DNA of 18,792 nt, taken from Clostridiaceae bacterium UBA4839. Its GTDB lineage: Bacteria; Bacillota; Clostridia; Clostridiales; Caloramatoraceae. The position numbers and the translations under genes are program-made. How positions within the stretch are numbered: position 1 is the first letter of the stretch; each line of letters opens with the position of its first letter. A model generated the notes under the pieces. It was not told the origin of the DNA, made no database searches, and saw only the letters and a program-made list of their open reading frames with translations. This document shows positions 14,778 through 18,792 of this stretch, in pieces. The stretch covers positions 1,349 to 20,140 of the forward strand of contig DHEX01000015.1 of NCBI GenBank assembly GCA_002400085.1, given 5' to 3'.

Positions 14778-15660
14778 CGTTGATATTATTCAACAATAAC
14801 TGTATGTCATCTGGTACAGATGATATAACCTGCACTATCTTGTCTTTCCCTGGAGGAACAAATTCCAGCTTTAATGCATGAAGCGCTTGCCTATTGATTA
14901 ATTCACTTTCTTGACCATATAAAGTATCCCCTATAATTGGATATCCCAAATAACTTAAATGAACTCTAATTTGATGAGTTTTACCCGTTTCAAGTCTTAA
15001 AATCACACTTGACATATTAACACCGCTATTTAAACTTTCATAATAAGTTACCGCTCTTTGCCCATTATCCATAACTTCTCTTTTTATAGAGTCGAGAGTA
15101 GGCCTTCCTATAGGTTTATCGATAACTCCACTGCCTGAAAAATTACCTTTAACCACTGCAATATAATATTTTTTAATTTCATTTCTTTCCATTTTTTGAG
15201 CCATATCTTGATGAGCAAACTGATTTTTAGCAATAATAACAAGCCCCGAAGTATCCCTATCCAGTCTATTCACAAGCCTTACAATGAAATCTTGATTTGT
15301 TTTTTTAGAATAATATGTAACTGCATTAGAGAGGGTTCCATCTCTGTGACTTTTAGTTGGATGCACTACCATAAAGGGGGGCTTATTAACCACAAGAATA
15401 TTTCCATCTTCATAAGCTATATCAATATCTATATCCTGAGGCTCCACATCCTGCGTTTCTTTAACATCTATTATTATATCTAATAAATCTCCATCTGAAA
15501 GTTCATAAGAAGCTCTCTTACTTTCCCCATTTATAATTACTCTTCCTTCTCTAAAAAGTCTTCTAACAAGCCTTGTAGACATTTTTAACTCATATTTTAA
15601 ATAATTTGTTAGCTTAATTCCTTCTTTTTCCTTTGTAATTTCTTTTGTAATATTAGCCAT
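14761..15660 (-). CDS. RluD-type pseudouridine synthase (RluA family)
   Basis: This 299-aa enzyme has an N-terminal S4 RNA-binding domain (about 12-65) and a RluA-type catalytic domain. The catalytic motif is NRLDRDTSGLVI with nucleophile Asp134. The motif VVNKPPFMVVHP near 90-101 and ETGKTHQIRVHLSYLGYPIIGD in the C-terminal half are family signatures. It isomerises uridine to pseudouridine, probably in 23S rRNA, but the target cannot be told from sequence. The ATG at 15660 with GGGGAGAT upstream is preferred over the in-frame extension to 15687. The last residues (NAVPAS) are encoded by a hairpin at the edge of the repeat cluster, so the C-terminus may have been altered by insertion. Confidence 0.9.
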   Translation of the reverse strand: MANITKEITKEKEGIKLTNYLKYELKMSTRLVRRLFREGRVIINGESKRASYELSDGDLLDIIIDVKETQDVEPQDIDIDIAYEDGNILVVNKPPFMVVHPTKSHRDGTLSNAVTYYSKKTNQDFIVRLVNRLDRDTSGLVIIAKNQFAHQDMAQKMERNEIKKYYIAVVKGNFSGSGVIDKPIGRPTLDSIKREVMDNGQRAVTYYESLNSGVNMSSVILRLETGKTHQIRVHLSYLGYPIIGDTLYGQESELINRQALHALKLEFVPPGKDKIVQVISSVPDDIQLLLNNINAVPAS

Positions 15661-15724
15661 AATATCTCCCCTATGTTTTTCACACACTGCAATTTTAAAA
15701 CTGCTTCTGACTAATCCATATTAG

Positions 15725-16687
15725 CTAAAATTTAAATAAGTCCTTTCTTATTTTTTTATAAATAGGTGGAAGGGGCATTGTAACAACTTTTCCATCTAAA
15801 TATTTCAAATGAGGTGAGCAATTTTTAAAAATCATTTTATAGCCTATAAGAAGTTGGCTTTCAAGACCATATTTACTTTTGTAATACTTATTAGTTTCTT
15901 TATCACCATATTTTGTATCTCCAATAATAGGATTATTTAAATAGGATAAGTGAGCTCTAATTTGATGACTTCTTCCAGTTATTAAATTAACTTCTACTTC
16001 AGAAAAAATTCCAACACTTTCAAGCATTTTTACTTTAGTAATCACTTCTTTAGAACCATCTACATAATTATCCATTATTTTTACCTTGTTTTTATTCTGA
16101 TCTTTTATCATATATGCTCTATATAATCCATCCTCAATTTTTCCTTTTACAATAGTTAAATAGTATTTTTCAATTTCACCATTTCTGATACTTTCATTTA
16201 CAGCTTTTAATGCATCATAATTTTTTGCAAATATTATAAGCCCTTCAGTATTTCTATCAAGCCTATTACATGGCGATGGTGAAAATGTAGTTTCATCATC
16301 TACATTGTACTCCCCTTTTTCATAAAGATAAGCTTTGACTTCATCTGTCAATGTATTTTCATTACCATCATCCGGATGAACAAGCACCCCTTTATTCTTT
16401 TGAACAATTAATATATTGCGATCTTCATAGGAGGGTTTAATGTTATAATCCATATTCAAGAATCCTAATTTTTTTTCTTTTTTTACATCATCAATTTCAA
16501 TATTAAACCTTATGATATCCCCTGTATTTAGCAGATATTTTTCGCTGGCCTTATTCCCATTAACAGTAATTTCTTTTTTTCTTATGGATTTATAAATGCC
16601 GCTTAGGGGCATTTCTTTAAGATATTTTCTTAGGTATTTATCAAATCTTTGTCCTGCTTCATTAGCAGTAATTACTAATTCTCTCAT
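15725..16687 (-). CDS. RluC/RluD-like pseudouridine synthase (RluA family)
   Basis: This 320-aa protein has an S4-like N-terminal domain (about 10-62) and the catalytic motif CNRLDRNTEGLIIFAKN with Asp144. Further signatures are VQKNKGVLVHP near 95-105 and TGRSHQIRAHLSYLNNPIIGD. The overall pattern, with Glu rather than Ser after RNT, is nearer the RluC type than its neighbour. It is expected to modify uridines in 23S rRNA. The ATG at 16687 follows AAAGGTGAT. It is 64 bases upstream of the RluD-like gene on the same strand, so the two are probably cotranscribed paralogues. Its exact rRNA target is not predictable here. Confidence 0.9.
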   Translation of the reverse strand: MRELVITANEAGQRFDKYLRKYLKEMPLSGIYKSIRKKEITVNGNKASEKYLLNTGDIIRFNIEIDDVKKEKKLGFLNMDYNIKPSYEDRNILIVQKNKGVLVHPDDGNENTLTDEVKAYLYEKGEYNVDDETTFSPSPCNRLDRNTEGLIIFAKNYDALKAVNESIRNGEIEKYYLTIVKGKIEDGLYRAYMIKDQNKNKVKIMDNYVDGSKEVITKVKMLESVGIFSEVEVNLITGRSHQIRAHLSYLNNPIIGDTKYGDKETNKYYKSKYGLESQLLIGYKMIFKNCSPHLKYLDGKVVTMPLPPIYKKIRKDLFKF

Positions 16688-16718
16688 AGCATCACCTTTA
16701 CATTCTTTATTATCTTAT

Positions 16719-16745
16719 ATTATATTTATTCTAAATTTTAGTCAA
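16719..16745 (-). promoter_or_regulatory. Candidate promoter of the pseudouridine synthase pair
   Basis: On the minus strand TTGACT (16745-16740) lies 15 bases before TATAAT (16724-16719), or 17 before the overlapping TAATAT. The -10 is about 30 bases upstream of the ATG at 16687. Confidence 0.45.
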
Positions 16746-16794
16746 CTATAAAAGATTTTTTAATTTTTCTGTAATTTATAATTTTTATTTTCCC

Positions 16795-16823
16795 TTTAAA
16801 TTACTTTTATATTGTCGTATAAT
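16795..16823 (+). promoter_or_regulatory. Candidate promoter of the dehydrogenase gene
   Basis: TTTAAA (16795-16800) and a perfect TATAAT (16818-16823) are 17 bases apart and lie 46 bases before the ATG at 16869. No Rex-type operator is visible nearby, although lactate dehydrogenase genes in related species are often Rex-controlled. Confidence 0.5.
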
Positions 16824-16868
16824 GTATAAGGGAAAAGATTTTTAAAATAATTAATTGGAGTGATACAT

Positions 16869-17819
16869 ATGATTAAGGGAAACTCAAAAAAATTAGCAAT
16901 TATCGGAGCAGGAACTGTAGGAACAACAATAGCCTACTCAGTAATGCTGAGTGAAATGGTTTCAGAAATTGTTCTTATTGATATCAATAAGAACAAAGCT
17001 TTGGGAGAAGCAGCTGATATGAATCATGGATTAAGCTTCATTAAACAAATGAATATTCGAGCTGGTGAATATGAAGATTTAAAAGATTCAGATGTAGTAG
17101 TTATAACAGCTGGAATAAACAGAAAACCCGGCCAAACAAGACTTGATTTGGCTAAAATCAATATTTCAATTGTAAAAGACATAACAGATAATATTGTTAA
17201 ATATGCGCCTAATGCAATTGTACTTGTGGTTTCAAATCCAGTTGATATTCTAACGTATGCTGTCCAAAAATTTTCAGGTTTTCCAAAAAACCAGGTATTT
17301 GGCTCAGGTACTGCTCTCGATACAGGAAGATTCAGATACCTTATTAGTGAATGCTGCAAAGTAGATGTTACAAATGTTCATTCTTATATAATTGGTGAAC
17401 ATGGTGACAGCGAAGTTCCTGTTTGGAGTACTGCAAACATTGCAGGCAAAAAATTTAAAGATTTTTATAAAATGTATTGTAACGGAGACTGCACTTGTAA
17501 AATGCAGGAAATTGAAAATGAAGTAAAAACTGCAGGAGCAAAAATAATAGAGCTTAAAAAAGTAACTAACTTTGGTATTGCTCTTTCAGTTAGAAGGATA
17601 CTTAAAGCTATATATGGAAATGAAAACTCTATTATTCCTGTTTCAAGTGTAATGGATGGAAGTGAATATGGAATCAGTGGTGTAGCATTAAGTCTTCCAT
17701 CAGTAATTAATTCAAATGGTATAGATAGAATATTCCATATTGATTTAGACGAAACTGAAATGCAAAAATTAAAAGAATCTGAGCAAAAATTAAAGGAAGT
17801 TATAAACCAAGTATTATAA
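16869..17819 (+). CDS. L-lactate/malate dehydrogenase-family enzyme, substrate ambiguous
   Basis: This 316-aa NAD-dependent 2-hydroxyacid dehydrogenase has the NAD motif GAGTVG (13-18), Asp38 for NADH preference, SNPVD (122-126), LDTGRFR (150-156) with the substrate Arg, and catalytic His178 in IGEHGDS. Overall sequence is nearer L-lactate dehydrogenases (GSGTALDT, TRLDL). However, the specificity loop reads NRKPGQTR: Arg85 stands where lactate dehydrogenases have Gln102 and malate dehydrogenases have Arg102. Thr233, the likely equivalent of position 246, is lactate-type. A CNGDCTC cluster at 204-210 is a further oddity. The ATG at 16869 is chosen because GGAGTGA lies 5 bases upstream; a GTG at 16860 is in frame. 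It reoxidises NADH in fermentation whichever substrate it uses. Confidence 0.9.
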   Translation: MIKGNSKKLAIIGAGTVGTTIAYSVMLSEMVSEIVLIDINKNKALGEAADMNHGLSFIKQMNIRAGEYEDLKDSDVVVITAGINRKPGQTRLDLAKINISIVKDITDNIVKYAPNAIVLVVSNPVDILTYAVQKFSGFPKNQVFGSGTALDTGRFRYLISECCKVDVTNVHSYIIGEHGDSEVPVWSTANIAGKKFKDFYKMYCNGDCTCKMQEIENEVKTAGAKIIELKKVTNFGIALSVRRILKAIYGNENSIIPVSSVMDGSEYGISGVALSLPSVINSNGIDRIFHIDLDETEMQKLKESEQKLKEVINQVL

Positions 17820-17858
17820 GCTGAAGCTTAGAAAAGCTTATCTATGTGGCAAAGCATC

Positions 17859-17899
17859 AAAAGGCATGAAATATCATAATAATATTTCATGCCTTTTTT
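17859..17899. terminator. Bidirectional terminator between dehydrogenase and amidase genes
   Basis: A perfect 16-bp stem (AAAAGGCATGAAATAT at 17859-17874 with its complement at 17882-17897) has a 7-base loop and T-runs on both strands. It serves two convergent genes. Confidence 0.92.
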
Positions 17900-17918
17900 G
17901 TTATAATAAACAATGCTG

Positions 17919-18443
17919 CTAACGTTTTTTTAAAGTTTCTTGATTAATTATTTCTGTGTCAACTTCATATAAAAATATATTCCATGATTTATAAAACCTT
18001 GCAAAATACCCATAGGGATCTGTATGATTGCTTTCACGAAATATGCGTGATACTCCATAATGGCTGTACACATTATTCACTGTTGTCCAATTATATTTTA
18101 TGCAAAGTGACGCTGTAAGCCAAACTGCCCTTTTCCATGCTTCAATAAACTTCCCCGTTTCACCATTAAAGGGTTCACATATTTCAATTCCAATAAACCT
18201 TTGATTTGTTAATTTGCCTGCGTGCCAAGCAATTTCATTTTCAGGAATAAGCCTTATGATACTCTTCCAATCGATTACATAATGAGCTGAGGATTTAGCA
18301 CAAGCATTATTGTTCCAGTAATTGTAATGGTTTTCAGCAGTTGCTCCCTTATTGTCTGTGCTGTGAACAACTACTCCACGAGGAAACAGCTTTTCCCCTG
18401 GTCTGTTATTTTTTATAAGCTTTTCAGTTATACCATAATTCAT
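17919..18443 (-). CDS. N-acetylmuramoyl-L-alanine amidase (Amidase_2 / PGRP fold)
   Basis: This 174-aa protein is a single Amidase_2 domain that cuts the bond between muramic acid and the stem peptide of peptidoglycan. Zinc ligands are predicted as His27 (VVVHSTD), His128 (YSHYG) and Asp142 (HTDPYGYF), the last replacing the Cys found in many relatives. The central segment AHYVIDWKSIIRLIPENEIAWHAG is characteristic of CwlA/phage endolysin-type enzymes. There is no signal peptide and no cell-wall-binding repeat, so it is phage-lysin-like or acts in the mother cell during sporulation. The ATG at 18443 has AAAGGGTGAT upstream. An in-frame extension to 18527 runs into a dispersed repeat and is rejected. 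Confidence 0.9.
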   Translation of the reverse strand: MNYGITEKLIKNNRPGEKLFPRGVVVHSTDNKGATAENHYNYWNNNACAKSSAHYVIDWKSIIRLIPENEIAWHAGKLTNQRFIGIEICEPFNGETGKFIEAWKRAVWLTASLCIKYNWTTVNNVYSHYGVSRIFRESNHTDPYGYFARFYKSWNIFLYEVDTEIINQETLKKR

Positions 18444-18516
18444 AAAATCACCCTTTCCCCTTATTATTATTTTTTGAATATAATATTTTAAAGTTAATAT
18501 ATTTGTTGCTATCAGA

Positions 18517-18540
18517 GGAACGGTCAAGACCGCTCCCTAC
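18517..18540 (-). repeat. Palindromic repeat family, copy 5 (solo)
   Basis: A 24-base unit with core GGAACGGTCAAGACCG, identical to the one at 12298-12321 although about 6.2 kb away and in an unrelated intergenic region. There is no partner unit nearby. It lies upstream of the amidase gene and of the tRNA promoter. Confidence 0.85.
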
Positions 18541-18574
18541 TATATACATTGTCATCAGGGGGAAAAACTATATA

Positions 18575-18602
18575 TTGCAAACTTATAAATTTATTATATA
18601 AT
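18575..18602 (+). promoter_or_regulatory. Probable promoter of the tRNA-Pro gene
   Basis: TTGCAA (18575-18580) and TATAAT (18597-18602) are separated by 16 bases, and the -10 ends 12 bases before the tRNA. Confidence 0.65.
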
Positions 18603-18614
18603 ATATAGTAATAT

Positions 18615-18690
18615 CTGGGTGTGGCGCAGATGGTAGCGCGCATGAATGGGGTTCATGAGGTCGCAAGTTCAAATCTTGTCACCCAGACCA
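18615..18690 (+). tRNA. tRNA-Pro, anticodon GGG
   Basis: A full cloverleaf can be drawn. The acceptor stem CTGGGTG pairs with CACCCAG, with discriminator A and an encoded CCA (18688-18690). The D-arm is GCGC…GCGC. The anticodon stem CATGA/TCATG holds the loop ATGGGGT with anticodon GGG at 18648-18650. The T-arm is GCAAG TTCAAAT CTTGT. It reads CCC and CCU codons. Confidence 0.95.
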
Positions 18691-18698
18691 AGTAAATC

Positions 18699-18732
18699 AA
18701 GGGTTTGCGTTTATATACGTGAACCCTTTTTT
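18699..18732 (+). terminator. Terminator of the tRNA-Pro gene
   Basis: AAGGGTT pairs with AACCCTT, extended by CGT/ACG across a TG/TG internal loop, and is followed by a T-run. It begins 9 bases after the tRNA. Confidence 0.8.
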
Positions 18733-18737
18733 ATTGC

Positions 18738-18758
18738 ACGACAACATAACGACAACAT
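18738..18758. repeat. Two direct repeats ACGACAACAT with 11-bp period
   Basis: ACGACAACAT occurs at 18738-18747 and 18749-18758. One-helical-turn spacing just downstream of a tRNA resembles arm-type binding sites of tyrosine integrases. This reading is inferred, and no integrase is inside the window. Confidence 0.5.
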
Positions 18759-18781
18759 TGAACTTTTTTATATAATCGAGT

Positions 18782-18788
18782 AGGAGGT
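18782..18788 (+). promoter_or_regulatory. Strong ribosome-binding site for a gene beyond the right edge
   Basis: AGGAGGT matches the anti-Shine-Dalgarno perfectly and lies 4 bases from the window end, preceded by TATAAT at 18771-18776. A plus-strand start codon is expected within a few bases outside the window. Confidence 0.55.
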
Positions 18789-18792
18789 AGAT

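Noticed and set aside
14603..14881. 92-codon plus-strand open frame starting in the repeat cluster
   Set aside because: It is made of repeat sequence followed by the antisense of the RluD-like gene, and has no ribosome-binding site or recognisable protein pattern.
17825..17840. Short AAGCTT/AAGCTT hairpin just after the dehydrogenase stop
   Set aside because: AAGCTT is self-complementary and common; no T-run follows, and the strong terminator 20 bases on is sufficient.

Overview
The window is low-GC DNA from an anaerobic, endospore-forming Firmicute, most likely a member of the Clostridiaceae. The basis is strongly AT-rich codon use, G-rich Shine-Dalgarno sequences, a SpoVB-type sporulation flippase and a bacterial V/A-type ATPase operon of the clostridial/enterococcal kind. 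No species can be named from sequence alone.

Positions 1-6666, minus strand: a V/A-type ATPase operon read right to left as H-I-K-E-C-F-A-B, with B cut by the left edge. The genes overlap or are separated by only a few bases. The A and H subunits appear to start at TTG. The proteolipid K keeps all side-chain Na+ ligands known from the Enterococcus hirae rotor, so the machine is probably a Na+ pump or Na+-driven synthase. Positions 6826-9029, minus: a two-gene unit of a B12-binding-type radical SAM protein preceded by a small, reduced methyltransferase-like protein. Positions 9160-9204 hold a perfect 22-bp inverted repeat. Positions 9216-9959, minus: a zinc-dependent phospholipase C-like protein without a signal peptide.

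Positions 10199-14515, plus strand: a ferritin-like protein with two ExxH motifs, a lipoprotein polysaccharide deacetylase, a repeat-filled gap, a SpoVB/MATE-type lipid flippase, and two tandem tiny membrane proteins (38 and 44 aa) that are clear paralogues of each other. Several of these are followed by strong hairpin terminators. Positions 14590-16687: a second repeat cluster, then two consecutive RluA-family pseudouridine synthases on the minus strand. Positions 16869-17819, plus: an L-lactate/malate dehydrogenase-family enzyme with Arg at the substrate-specificity position. A bidirectional terminator separates it from a minus-strand Amidase_2 peptidoglycan amidase. At the right edge are a tRNA-Pro(GGG), its terminator, an 11-bp-period direct repeat and a Shine-Dalgarno for a gene outside the window, a layout typical of an integrase-linked attachment site.

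The parts most worth a second look are the tandem small membrane proteins, the dispersed palindromic repeat family (five copies in three intergenic regions, two identical over 24 bp and about 6.2 kb apart), the dehydrogenase with mixed lactate/malate specificity residues, and the possible integration boundary at the tRNA. There is no CRISPR array, no transposase gene and no obvious defence system.
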